Below are positions 48,553 to 59,371 of a stretch of 64,000 nucleotides of DNA, piece after piece. The notes beneath the pieces are model-generated. The model had not been told where the DNA came from, made no database searches, and saw nothing but the letters and a program-made list of their open reading frames with translations. Position numbers and translations under genes: made by a program. Each line of letters starts with the position of its first letter. Positions within the stretch are counted from its first letter, which is position 1. Origin of the DNA: Iris pallida. Its lineage: Eukaryota; Streptophyta; Magnoliopsida; Asparagales; Iridaceae. The stretch is taken from positions 153,241 to 217,240 of the forward strand of contig JANAVB010015604.1 of NCBI GenBank assembly GCA_029216955.1, in the 5' to 3' direction.

Positions 48553-50201
48553 ATGTCTACTCGTGTGGTGGGAAATGTAGAAGACGTAGAAGATTGGTTG
48601 CCAGCTCCAAATGAAACCTTCATTCCGCGTATGTTGCACAAGATTGAAGGACATCTGTCGACAATTTAGCTAAAGTTGTAAAGATCAATTCTAAGCTTTG
48701 TTCATTAGAAATTGAACAAATGAATTTATCTCGGTGTTTTGAGAAGATTGAAGAATCTCCAGCTTTGAAGAAGGCATCTTCATCTGGAGCATTTAATAAT
48801 GTGAAGGTGGTTTCCGTTGAATCTTCTTCCAATGAGGAGGACGTGGAGCTACAGTCTCGTAGTAAAGCATTGGACCGAATTCTCGTATTCTCCCCTATAG
48901 AAGAAACTGACTTTAGCAGTTCTTCTAAAAGAATGCGTGGAAATTTAGATCCGGTCACACCATCGAAAAGTTTAACAAGGGGTTCAACCTCGAAGCCTGG
49001 CAATTGTACTAGTGGTTCTTCGAGTTATTACGACTATATTTTTGCCGATGATAGACCTGACGAGTAAGTAATATGAGTTTTGATTTAATTCCAACAGTTT
49101 TTTTCTCCTAATTTATTCATTTCTTTTCATAGAGAAATAATACCATCTTGCGACAAAATCTATGTGTCTCGATTTGAGATGAAGACCTTAGCTCCTTTAA
49201 CGAGAATTAAAAATGGGGTATGTATAGAGAGTATATTTCTTCTTAGATGCCATCTATGTTTACTTCGATTCCATCGCTTATATTTTTAATGATTTATTCA
49301 GATTGTAGGCATTGTCTCTGCTCTTCTTACCACGGAGGAACGAAAAAGAACCTCCAATAAAGCTAATGTATGGTTTTTACCAATAAAGATATCGGTGAGT
49401 GAGCATTTTATTCTTCAATGCATATGCATTAACAATTTTCTCGTTTGTTTGTCCTTCGTAATGTATTAGTTGATGTGTATGTAGAAAAAGAAATGTTACC
49501 TCCATCCGACAAAAAGATTCATAAAATATGGAAGAAGTACAAATATTTTCAGGATTACATGGGATCTTTAAACACTTGTAACGAGGTATTAATGTATTTC
49601 TATTTAAATATTAATCCTAATTCTCTGAAAATTTACTAATTTGTTTTACCTAATTAATTCTGATTCAGATATACATACCCATTCTTCTGGACGGACACTA
49701 TACTCTTGCAAGAGTTCTGGTTAAAAAAAGGACTATTGAAATTTGGGACTCACTTGCATCTAAAGATGATCCGATTCAAAACAAAATAGTCATAAAAGAA
49801 ATAGTAAGCTCATATTCATCAATTTTTATGAATTGGGTACAAGATACGCGGTATACTAATACATATTGTATTCTGGTAATTGTAGCTTTCAAATTTGGAT
49901 CTCTTTCTCGAAGAAGAGATTTTGAAGTTGAGAGATGTTAGGTTCAGTTTTTCTACTTTTGCAATAAAATATCCTTCTTATGTTCCCCGCCAAGGCAATT
50001 CTGTTGATTGTGGGATTTTTGTAATTGCATTCATGAAAGACCGATGTTGTCTAGACTATAGTTCTCTCAATGTAAGTCTGAAAATATGTCGTCAAAAACT
50101 TACACTTTTTAGAGCAATATTTTTGATATTATTTTTGTTATATGCAGTTTGATATGGAAATGGAAAGACGCAAAGCTGCTGAATGGATTACAACTTTATA
50201 G
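48553..50201 (+). CDS. ULP1-type (peptidase C48, SUMO-protease-like) gene, seven exons, one or two frame breaks
   Basis: Exons read from GT/AG and phase: 48553-49063, 49133-49217, 49302-49394, 49470-49585, 49669-49803, 49886-50071 and 50148-50201 (stop TAG). The first exon encodes an acidic Ser-rich region and has a 1-nt loss near 48660; exon 4 is 1 nt out of phase at its acceptor. The remaining exons join in frame. The catalytic set of ULP1 enzymes is complete: His in DGHYTLARV, Asp in IEIWDSLAS, Gln in PRQGNSVDCGIF and Cys in the same motif. ULP1 enzymes cleave SUMO from proteins or its precursor. MULE-borne copies are known but their role in transposition is unproven. I chose the ATG at 48553 because its frame leads into the exon 1 protein before the break. 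Confidence 0.85.
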
Positions 50202-50844
50202 CACAATGAAGTACTAAAAGTAGTCCAATCTGAAATGATTGAATATGGAAGGCGATGCTTTTTTTCTTCTTCTTTTATATCTAATGTATGGAAACCCCTA
50301 ATGTATTATGTTCATTTGTTTTGTTGAGTTGTAATAACATTTTTGCCAAACGGCTTCGATTTTTTTTTGATTAAGCAGAATCATTTTTGTCCTTCAAATT
50401 AATATAATTAAGCAGAAAGGAGTATTTTGCCTTCCATCGAATGACATTTTTGCCCTTCTAATTAATTCAAAACCCCCGAACCCTTTTATTACAAAAAAAA
50501 AAAAGAAAACCGTTTTGATTCTTCCTCTTCTTCCATACTCCACTCTGTACTCAAACCTAGGTCATTCTCCTCCAAAATCTTCAAACCTTCCTCCATTCGC
50601 AATCTTCACACCATGTCGGCATCAGCGACAGAATCATCACCGACAGCATCACCAATTAGAGAAGATGCACCAGTTACAGAAAATCCAAAAGTGATAGACG
50701 AGAACAACCGAAACCCTATTCTAAGAAAGTTGTACAAAAGAAAAAGGAAAAAGTTGCTAAACAAAAAGAAGTGCAAGAAGAAGTGCAAACAGAAGGTATA
50801 ACTTTGATTTTATGTTCGCAAATTCTGTATATATTACAAGGAAA

Positions 50845-51110
50845 ATGACATTCTCCGTCATAAAACGCATTTGAATGTTAAATTCTATTCGCCGTTTAAT
50901 TTGGAACGGAGAATGGCATTCTCCGTCTAACTTGAAACGGAGAATAACATTCCCAGTGTTAAAACACATTAGAATGTTCATTCTCCGTTTTATTTTAAAC
51001 GGAGAATGACACTCTCCGTCATTTGAAACGAGAATGATTCTCCGTGTTAGTTTATACGGAGAATGTCATTCCCAGTGTTAAAACCCACAAGAATGGCCAT
51101 TCTCCGACCT
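50845..51110. repeat. ACGGAGAATG palindrome array 1 (in an intron)
   Basis: About a dozen half-sites of ACGGAGAATG or CATTCTCCGT, often facing each other with one base between, spaced by AT-rich 10-20-bp linkers such as TTAATTTGGA. It lies between the first and second coding segments of the composite gene. Confidence 0.9.
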
Positions 51111-52254
51111 AATTTTTTGTTTTTTGTTTTTTGTTTTAGAAAAAAATCTGTCGGAATAAGGATTCAAGACTTTTTCGTTCTACCTTCAAGCCAATGCTAA
51201 ATCTTATGGAGAGGTCAATCAAGATGTTGGCCGTTTACCTGAGCCAGTTATTGGTTCCTTGAAGAATACCGGTTTCTAGAATTTTGTCGAGATTTTCTAC
51301 CAAAACAGAGTCCACGTCTCCGAAGTGGCCAAGGTAACGGAAGGCTTGAGAATTTAATTGCAAGTTACACAGAAGAAGAAGATGGCGTCGGGTGCTTTGA
51401 ATTGAGCACCACTGTAAAATTGTGCCAAGCGTCGACATATGGCAGTCATATTCGGTCTACCGCTGAATGAATAAAGCGATAATGATGTTTTTTTACAGAA
51501 GATTGATAAAGAAAAACAACAGAAGCCCACACCACCAGCATCATTGAGCCTGTGTAGAGATCACTTCACAAGATTGCTGGCTAATACTAAGGGCAAACAC
51601 TCAGAAGTCACGAATAAGGAAGTAGAGACAAGTTCTTTGAATTGTTACGACGGCTTCGTGGCAGAGATAACGCTGTTAATCCAGATGATTTGGCCAAGCT
51701 AATAATCTTCCACTTGTGCCAAACAGTATTCTTCACAAAGTCTGGCGTTCAAATTTGCCGTACAGATTCTTGGCCTTGGTAGACAGTGTGGACGTCATCA
51801 ACAGTATATGCTGGCCAAGGTTAATCCTGGCATATGTAATATAGCATAAAGAGGAGTAGAAGCAAAACTGAACAGGGGATTACTCAATGGCTTTCCATAA
51901 ATTGGAAGGTTACACAATACTTCCTCTATTGGTTTGCAGAACATAGTAAATTTGTGGAAAGGAAGTTCGCCCCAATTCCTGATTACCCAAGATTTTTCAC
52001 ATAGAATGGGTACGAAATCTCAAACTTCCTCAAGGCCGAATATCACAACAAAATGAGATCGAAGATGATATTGGAAGATCTGTTATACCTGTTGGGGAAG
52101 AAGAAGGGCACAAAGAAGATGAGCCACCTATAGAAGAAGTTGAAAAAGAGGGAGAGGAAGAACACCAAGAAGCAGGTGGGGATAATTTTGATGAACAACG
52201 GATACCACAGCATCATGAAATGGGCGCTGTGATGGACTACTCAGCAAAGGAATT

Positions 52255-52670
52255 GGAGGATTTGAGAAGACATCATTCTGATATTCTTGTGCAGAATGAA
52301 GAACTCAAAGAAAAGTTAAAAGAGATGGAGGCACAAGGAGCGCAATTACGTGCAGCCAACCTTGAGAATGCCATACTCAAAGAAAAGCTGAAAGAGCTCG
52401 AGGCAGAAGAACGCAACAACGTGCAGTCAACGTTGTGATGGAGGGCTCTGTGCATGAACTGGAGGATTTGAGAAGACATCATTCTGATATTCTTGCGCAG
52501 AATGAAGAACTCAAAGAAAAGTTAAAAGAGATGGAGGCACAAGGAGCGCAGTTACGTGCAGCCAACCTTGAGAATGCCATACTCAAAGAAAAGCTGAAAA
52601 GCTCGAGGCAGAAGAAGCGCACAACGTGCAGTCAACGTTGTGATGGAGGGCTCTGTGCATGAACTGGAGG
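52255..52670 (+). repeat. 206-bp tandem duplication of the coiled-coil segment
   Basis: GGAGGATTTGAGAAGACATC begins a unit at 52255 and again at 52461; a third start is at 52666 but diverges after a few bases. The period is 205-206 bp, not a multiple of three, so the second copy is read in another frame. Each copy encodes NEELKEKLKEMEAQGAQLRA-like heptads. Confidence 0.93.
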
Positions 52671-52754
52671 ATTTGAAAAGCAGAATCTGTTCTTATTGCA
52701 GATGTACATGCACAAGGTAAAAATTTCTATTTCAAATTTTGATTTGTAATCTTC

Positions 52755-52920
52755 CAGAGAATGGCTATTCTCCGTGGATTATAACACGGAGAATGGCATT
52801 CTCCGTGTTATTTGAAACGGATTATTGCTATTCTCTATCATTCCGTGTAATTCCAAACGGAGAATGCTATTCTCCGTATTATATTACACGGAGAATGTCA
52901 TTCTCGTGTTAGATTCACAT
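52755..52920. repeat. ACGGAGAATG palindrome array 2 (in an intron)
   Basis: Contains the best palindrome, at 52783-52809, with 13-bp perfect arms around one G. Others are at 52857 and 52889. It lies between coding segments that end near 52716 and restart near 52955. Confidence 0.9.
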
Positions 52921-54349
52921 CATATATTTCATTGTTGTTTTTTTATTTCAGTGCGAACAACCGAGCAACTCAGAGAAACAAATAAAAGGCTCGTTGAGGA
53001 GAAAGGGAGCTTCAAAATAAAGTTGAATCGTTCAATATTGAAGCCACTGAAAAGGATGGAAAATCATTAATCTTGAAGCCATGGTTGTAGCATTGTAGCG
53101 TCAGGAGATGAAGCAGCTGCTGAACTTGCTGCTCCAAAAGAAGCCAAAAGAAGAGGAGGATCGGAGGGAAAGAGGTTCAGAAAACCATCAGCGCCATTAG
53201 CCGTTGAAGATGTTACTCCCTTGGAAAAGAATATAGTTAGAGAGGCTAATAAAAAGCGAAGATTAATGCCGCTCCGAAATCCGAAAAGACGCCAAAATGG
53301 CTGAATTAAAGAGGAACCGTGTCATACTAAGGGAATGCGATGAACTCTTACTTTGGAAAGATGTAGATGAAGAGCTGAAGAAGCGATACATCGACATCGT
53401 AATTCCAAAAAGAAGTATCCAAAGTATGTATTCTGAACCCTTTTTTTCTTTTATTTTTCCTAGACTTTTTTCACAATTATGTAATGAGAATCTATCTTTA
53501 TTAATTTAATCTAAACTAAATTTATGTGCAGTGATATTGTATACTTATTTTTGCCAAAAAAGGGTCAAATTGGAGTTTCAGTCCAGCTGTCGGCAATAGA
53601 CCTGCAAGACATACTCAACTATGACGACATGGAGGCTGGCATACTGAACCTAATAATAAGGAAGCTGAGAGAAATTCAAGGCATTAAAAGAAGATGTGCC
53701 CGTCTAGTTCAAAGGATGTACCATTGATCCAGAAGCAAAAGCCGGCGCCCCAATCACATAAGTGGTCTGCATTCATGATGGCCCACACATTGTAAGAATT
53801 CAAACAGAAAAATCCATATTCATGTGTACACCATAAAAATGACAGAAAAAATTACTCATGATATTGTGTTTTGTTTTGGAAACAGACCATCGTTGAACGT
53901 GCCAATGAACACAAAAGCTGACGCCCTTCAAGACATCAAAAGATATAGTAGACTTCGTCATGGGTTTGGAGGACGACATAGAGTGGCTATTCATCCCACT
54001 CTTTAATTCATCCATCAGACACTATACTCTGCTCACATTCAACTTTATCTCCTACGACTGGACACACTACAACTCCTTGAGGCAACCACGTACGAAAAGT
54101 GCAAGGTGGATGCAGAATTAATGAAGAACACCTTAGAGCCTATCGTCAGGAGAAAAGTTGATATGATGAGGAGAGATGCCCGACGAAGATGGAGTATGAG
54201 AGCAAAGTGCTGAATTATTCTCCAAATTGCCCACAACAATGGGCACCCAACTGCCTCTTGTACACGGCGTATTATATGAATATGTTGACGACTACTCCCT
54301 TCGAAATACCGGAAGAAATGACGATGAAACTCACCAGAAGATTACAATG

Positions 54350-54600
54350 ATGAGGTTGGTATGGGCTAAGAAGTTGCTTTCAAGAAATATGTAACACGAA
54401 ACAAAAAATGACATTGTAAAACAACAATATAATTCTGTAATTGGGCAAGGAACTTCTGTCTTTTATAAGCTCTGCTTTTATAATAAAATTATTTTTGAAT
54501 TACATTTACATTGTCAAAACCACGAAAAGTTTGACTTTTATTTACATATGAAAGTCTGAACTACTACATAAAATCCTACAACCAAAAAAAGTTGAATAAG
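54350..54600 (+). repeat. 3' UTR-like segment, first copy
   Basis: The segment following the composite gene (GGTATGGGCTAAGAAG ... GGGCAAGGAACTTCTGTCTT ... TATAATAAAATTATTTTTGA ... GAAAGTCTGAACTACTACAT) recurs at 54995-55290 with high similarity. It includes the probable poly(A) signal AATAAA near 54481. Confidence 0.85.
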
Positions 54601-54980
54601 ACGGAGAATTACATTCTCCGTGTCATTTGAAGTGAACCAACAGGAAAGAGTCTTGCCAAGGCGGGGATCGGTAGAGTCCAATGAATCTGCCCTTCGTTAT
54701 ATTCTTTATTTATTTGGAACGGAGAATGGCATTCTCCGTTTACTTGAAACGGAGAATAACTTTCCGTTTAAATTAAATCGTTTGAGGATTCTATTCACCG
54801 TTTATTTCGGAACGGATAATAACATTCTCCGTCTGTCTTGAAACGGAGAATAACATTCCCAGTGGTAAAACATATTAAAATGTTCATTCTCCGTTTTTTT
54901 TAAACGGAGAATGACGTTCTCCGTGTCTTTTGAAACGAGAATGTTATTCTTCGTTTATTTGAAAAGGAGAATGAAGATGA
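54600..54980. repeat. ACGGAGAATG palindrome array 3
   Basis: About ten half-sites, including good palindromes at 54601, 54719 and 54903, with an unrelated 60-bp segment (AGGAAAGAGTCTTGCCAAGG...) near 54641 that also occurs in the foldback at 55541. Confidence 0.88.
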
Positions 54981-54994
54981 GCTTGATGAGAATA

Positions 54995-55290
54995 TGACGA
55001 GGTTGGTATGGGCTAAGAAGACTATAATGATGAGGTTGTATGGGCTAAGAATTTGCTTTCAAGAGAATATGTAACACCACCAACCTAGCAATGATTGTAA
55101 AACAATAACGTAATTATGTAATGGGCAAGGAACTTCTGTCTTTTATAATGTCTGCTCGGCTTGTCTTTTATAATAAAATTATTTTTGAGTTACATTTACA
55201 TTATAAAACCACGAAAAGTTTGACTTTTATTTACATATGAAAGTCTGAACTACTACATAAAATCCTACTATCAAGAAAAATGTTGAATGT
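54995..55290 (+). repeat. 3' UTR-like segment, second copy
   Basis: Direct repeat of 54350-54600; only this non-coding tail and not the protease coding part is repeated. Confidence 0.85.
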
Positions 55291-55534
55291 GAGCTGCGTG
55301 CGGGCATCGCAGAGCAATGAAACTCCTTGAGGCAAAGGAATTCCTTGAGGCAAATCACTTCATCGTGCATCGTCAGAACAATGGAACTCCTGAACAAAGG
55401 AACTCCGTGCATAGTCAGAGCAATGGAACTCCATGAACAAAGGAACTTCGTGCATAGTCAGAGCGAATCAAAGTGCGAGCGCTTCGACAGAGTGTGGGTT
55501 GGCAATCAACCCAAACCCTGCGCTCTTCTAGTAA

Positions 55535-56165
55535 CCAACAGGAAAGAGTCTTGCCAAGGTGGGGATCGGTAGAGTGCATCTCCAATGAAGAAGGATGCCT
55601 TTGCAAGGTGCTCTTGCCTCATGGAATTCCTTTGTAAGGTCCTTTGCTCTCAAGAATTCCTTTGCTTCTGTTCCTGTGCCTCAAGGAATTCATCTTGCTC
55701 TTGCTCTTGCTCTGACGATGCACGATGAAGTGATTTGCCTCAAGGAGTCATCCAAAGGTTCCTATGCTCTGACAAACACGATGAAGTGAATTGCCTCAAG
55801 GAATTCCTTTGCCTCAAGGAGTTCCATTCCTCTGACTATGCACAATGAAGTAATTCAGTTCATCGTGCATCGTCAAAGAAATGGAACGCCTTGAGGCAAA
55901 GTAATTCCTTGAGCCAAATCACTTCATCGTGTCATCAGAGCATAGAAACCATTGGATGACACCTTGAGGCAAATTACTTTATCGTGCATCGTCCGAGCAA
56001 GAGCAAGATGAATTCCTTGAGGCACAGGAACAGAATCAAAGGAATTCCTTGAGAGCAAAGGACCTTGCAAAGGAATACCTTGAGGCAGAGCACCTTGCAA
56101 AGGCATCCTTCTTCATCCTAGAGATGCACTCTACCGATCCCCCACCTTGGCAAGACTCTTTCCTT
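55535..56165. repeat. Large foldback with arms of about 310 bp
   Basis: The sequence from 55541 (AGGAAAGAGTCTTGCCAAGG) to 55849 is mirrored from 55859 to 56162 (CCTTGGCAAGACTCTTTCC), with a loop of about 9 bases at 55850-55858. Inside both arms the phrase CTCAAGGAATTCCTTTG and its inverse recur, so the arms also contain shorter repeats. By-eye similarity is about 85%. A transcript would form a long hairpin. No protein is encoded. Confidence 0.88.
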
Positions 56166-56328
56166 GAGGCAAAGGACCTGCAAAGGAATTCACTTCATAT
56201 TGCATTCTTCCGAGCAGTGGAACGCCCTGAGAAAAGAATTCCTTGAGGCAAATCACTTCTTCATGTCATCGGACCAATGGAACACATCGAACAAAGGAAC
56301 TCCTTACGGCAAAGGAATACTGTGCATA

Positions 56329-56515
56329 GTCCGAGCGAATCAACGTACGGGCGCTTCGATAGATCGTGGGTTGGCAATAAATCCAAATCCAGACACATCT
56401 CAGTCTTGTGAAGGACTTCACCACCAAAGCTTCTTCGAACGAGGACGACAACCAAGAGAAAAGCGTCTTGCCAAGGCGGAGGATCGGTAGAGTCCATCTC
56501 CACAAGAAAAGCTAA
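56329..56515. repeat. Direct repeat of 55450-55590
   Basis: GAGCGAATCAA, GGGCGCTTCGATAGATCG, GGGTTGGCAAT, GTCTTGCCAAGGCGGAGG and GATCGGTAGAGT follow in the same order as near 55460-55575. Together with the foldback and the fragment at 54641, this makes a small family of repeats limited to this part of the element. Confidence 0.75.
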
Positions 56516-56771
56516 GTGAGACGAGAAGAAACTCTCCCTACACTACTGCCATTTATAAGCAAGGAACAACTCGGACTCATGCGCCAAGTGGCAGCCACTT
56601 CGAATTCAATTCAATTAATTTCCATCAATACCAATGCATCTGCCCCTTCTCAAGTAAAGCTAAGTAAGACTAGAACAAACTCTCCCAACTACTGTCATTT
56701 ATATGCCATTAATACCAATGAATCTGCCCCATTGAATTCTGCCAACTTTGAAGAGGGTTTCAATTTTAGAG
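56516..56771. other. Internally duplicated spacer
   Basis: CATTAATACCAATGAATCTGCCCC at about 56705 and CATCAATACCAATGCATCTGCCCC at about 56622 are near copies, each with AAGCTAAGT...AAACTCTCCC nearby. There is no gene. Confidence 0.6.
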
Positions 56772-57335
56772 AAAACTTTGATACAGTAGGGGTATCAAAG
56801 TTTTGATACCCCCTATGTATGACATGTGGGCCCTCTCAAAATTTATGTGTATATATATGTTTACACGTTTTACAAAGCAGGAGGGGCCCATATGTCATAT
56901 ACAGGGGGTATCAAAACTTTGATACCCCCTACTGTATCAAAGTTTTTTCCTCAATTTTACTTAACTTTTAAATGAGAGAAACTTTGATACAGTAGGGGGT
57001 ATCAAAGTTTTAATACCCCCTATGTATGACATGTGGGCCCTCTCAAAATTTATGTGTATATATATGTTTACACGTTTTACAAAGCATGGGGGCCCACATG
57101 TTATACATAGGGGTTATCAAAACTTTGATACCCCCTAATGTATCAATGTTTTTTCCTCAATTTTACTTAACTTTTAAATGAGAGAATCTTTGATACAGTA
57201 GGGGGTATCAAAGTTTTGATACCCCCTATGTATGACATGTGGGCCCTCTCAAATTTATGTGTATATATATATGTGTACACATTTTACAAAGTTTTGATAC
57301 CACCTATGTATGACATGTGGGCCCTCTCAAAATTG
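56772..57335. mobile_element. Three head-to-tail copies of a small palindromic (MITE-like) unit
   Basis: Units at 56772-56948, 56979-57154 and 57186-57335 (the last with part missing) each begin AAACTTTGATACAGTAGGGG and, when complete, end with its inverse, around a centre with GGGCCC...TGTGTATATATATG. The period is 207 bp. The ends themselves contain GGGGGTATCAAA-TTTGATACCCCC palindromes. The spacer TCAATTTTACTTAACTTTTA is repeated with them. Tandem arrangement is unusual for MITEs. Confidence 0.85.
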
Positions 57336-57344
57336 TTTTAATAC

Positions 57345-57780
57345 TGGGAACGACATTCTCCGTTTAATTTGAAACAGAGAATAACATTCCCAGTGTTAAA
57401 AACACATTAGAATGTTCATTCTCCGTTTTAATTTGAAACGGAGAATGATATTCTTCGTGTCATTTGAAATGGAGAATTATATTCTCCATTTTGAACTGCA
57501 CGGAGAATGCCGTTCCCAGTATTAAAATGATTGATGATTCTATTTGCCGTTTAATTTAGAAGGGAGAACGGCATTCTCCGTTTAATTTGAAACAGAGAAT
57601 AAGATTCCCAGTGTTAAAAACACATTAGAATGTTCATTCTCAGTTTTAATTTGAAACAGAGAATGATATTCTCTGTGTCATTTGAAACGGAGAATGCTAT
57701 TCTCCGTTTTGAACTGCACGGAGAACTATTTTCTCCATTTTTGATATTCTTCGTTTTGAACTTGGAATTTGATATTCTCC
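57345..57780. repeat. ACGGAGAATG palindrome array 4
   Basis: The longest array, with close to twenty half-sites. A higher-order unit, ATTCCCAGTGTTAAAA-CACATTAGAATG-TTCATTCTCCGTTTTAA, occurs twice here (near 57386 and 57607) and also in arrays 1 and 3. Confidence 0.9.
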
Positions 57781-57894
57781 ATTTTTATCTAATTGTCTTC
57801 TCAAACTTTTGCATTGGAGAACATATTTTTTATCTAATTGTCTCGTGTGTATGACATCTTGCCACATAGGAAAGACATTGTCTTAAGTCAACGA

Positions 57895-58953
57895 CGTTCC
57901 ATTTTATTCATTTGCTCTTTGTCGCTATTTCGCTTTCGTACTTTACAATTACGAAAATCGTGACCCAATTTTTTATAAATTCTACAAGTTCTAGGCTTCG
58001 TGATAGGCTGACTTTCTGTAGGCTGGCTTGATTTCCCTTGAGAAGCCTTCCTTTTGTTGCTACCGGATTTGGCTTTTTTAAAGCTTCATGCACTCCATGA
58101 ACTGCATCAGCTACCATTTGTTCTTCTTCACCAATATCGGTCACCATTTCTTTCAACTCCATCAGAACAGACGACATCAACTCCGTTCCCCTGTCTTGAA
58201 TTTTTTTTGATTTTTTACAATAGTAAGTAAACAGATTAACTTGTTCATTAATACCACCATACCTTCTGCTCTCAACAATGTCTGGGTGGACAAATCTTCT
58301 TTCTGAGCCAGGTTCGGAGAGTTAACTCTCTTTGCAATCCTTGAGCTAACGAGATTTTATCAAGTTTTTTGGAATATCTCCAATTTGCAATCTCTTCATT
58401 GCTGAAAAATATGCCTACAAGGAATCCCCTTGGTCTCCATCCACAAGCATTCACAATTTATGATGTTGTCGGCCGGATCTCCGGTTGACACTGTTTGGCG
58501 ACATATACTTTTGGATAGTACAAACTTCTGCCTCTCTTATGATGTGATGATGGAGAACAGTATATGTCAGAACGTGTGATATCCTTCCTTATCTCTATAA
58601 ATACCATTTTAGTGTAAATTGCGATAATTTATCTTCTATTACGGCCATGCTAGTTTGATTCACAACTTCTATTAAGAGTTTATCAGTGACATTCTTACTC
58701 ATCTGGCCGTAACGTAAGGCCGCCAAATCGAAGTCACAATTTTGAAGGGCCTTCCATAGTGGCAGCTTCTCATTAAAAATCTTTTCAGAAATGCATTAAT
58801 AGATTCACATCTATTTGTTGCAGTAGAACCGCCAAAGAAATGCCCACATGTCAGCAATGGGTGAAGGTTGTAAGAGTGTTGTAAGCATTTGGTTGTAACT
58901 GTAGCATTATATCCCCAACTTCCAATAAGGAATAAGAAATTGAATATCCCCAA
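57895..58953 (-). pseudogene. MULE transposase, C-terminal half (FAR1/MuDR type with SWIM finger)
   Basis: Reading leftwards: CGHFFGGSTATNRCESINAF and LKRFL near 58860-58780 match the conserved block at the end of the MULE transposase core. Then, with stops and frame changes, there is a helical stretch (EVVNQTSMAVIEDKLSQFTL) and a SWIM zinc finger with CEC and GIPCRHIF near 58450-58400 (C-x-C...C-x-H), then MKRLQIGDIPKNLI. A C-terminal segment (KELVTDIGEEEQMV-like) ends in RTCRIYKKLGHDFRNC near 57975, a CCHC zinc knuckle whose second Cys is now Tyr. The catalytic N-terminal half is missing. A 33-bp duplication (CCCAACTTCCAATAAGGAAT) at 58914 and 58948 lies at its broken end. Confidence 0.78.
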
Positions 58954-59042
58954 CTTCCAATAAGGAATAAGAAGAGTCGGTTAGGAACGTGTATATATAT
59001 ACATAGGGGTCCCCATTCATCTGAGTAGGTTGCACATTTAAC

Positions 59043-59371
59043 ATGGCTCCAAAAAGATTATCTGGTTGGGAACCATTGCCAGAGTCTTCTTCCAGTCGTC
59101 ACCGGCCTCTCCGTATGGAGCACCCTCTGCATCGCCTCCGGTCCATGACTGGCTGGCAGCGACTGCGGACTTCCTGACCTCCTACGGGTTGTCACTAGAA
59201 GTCATCGCTCGACCTCTTCATCCGGCGCCCAACATTGACCTGTTGTCGATCACTCCGGAGGAACGAGATTCTCTGGAGAAGAGGGAAGCGTTTCGCCGCC
59301 TGTGCCATAGGACGGGTGTGCGCACCCTGCAGGACCTTGAGGAGATCCTCCGCGAGGCCAGTGAGGGGTAG
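59043..59371 (+). CDS. Unidentified small open frame
   Basis: From 59066 a 101-residue frame includes VHDWLAATADFL, NIDLLSITPEERDSLEKREA and GVRTLQDLEEILREASEG before TAG at 59369-59371. A second ATG at 59043 (MAPKRLSGWEPLPE) opens a different frame and may have been the original start before a frameshift or a short intron. The sequence is GC-richer than its neighbours and looks protein-like, with acidic helices at the end. I do not recognise the family. Confidence 0.4.

Larger units (their letters stand above)
50613..54350 (+). pseudogene. Composite gene: basic N-terminus, PMD-like segment, coiled coil, divergent ULP1 domain
   Basis: Exon 1 (50613 to about 50796) encodes MSASATESSPTASPIREDAP and a Lys-rich stretch. 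An intron made of ACGGAGAATG palindromes follows. 51140-52080, with several frameshifts, encodes a PMD-like segment (AVIFGLPLN, then LCRDHFTRLLANTKGKH, LIIFHLCQTVFF). 52220-52680 is a Glu/Lys/Leu coiled coil duplicated in tandem. After another palindrome-filled intron (52717-52954) come Lys/Arg-rich segments. From 53524 a ULP1-like domain follows: VSVQLSAIDLQDIL, then WLFIPLFNSSIRHYTLLTF with His, SYDWTHYNS with Asp, and PNCPQQWAPNCLLYTAYYMN with Gln and Cys. Asn stands before the Cys where Asp is usual. TGA is at 54348-54350. The number of frameshifts shows it is no longer coding. Joining all parts into one gene is inference. Confidence 0.6.
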
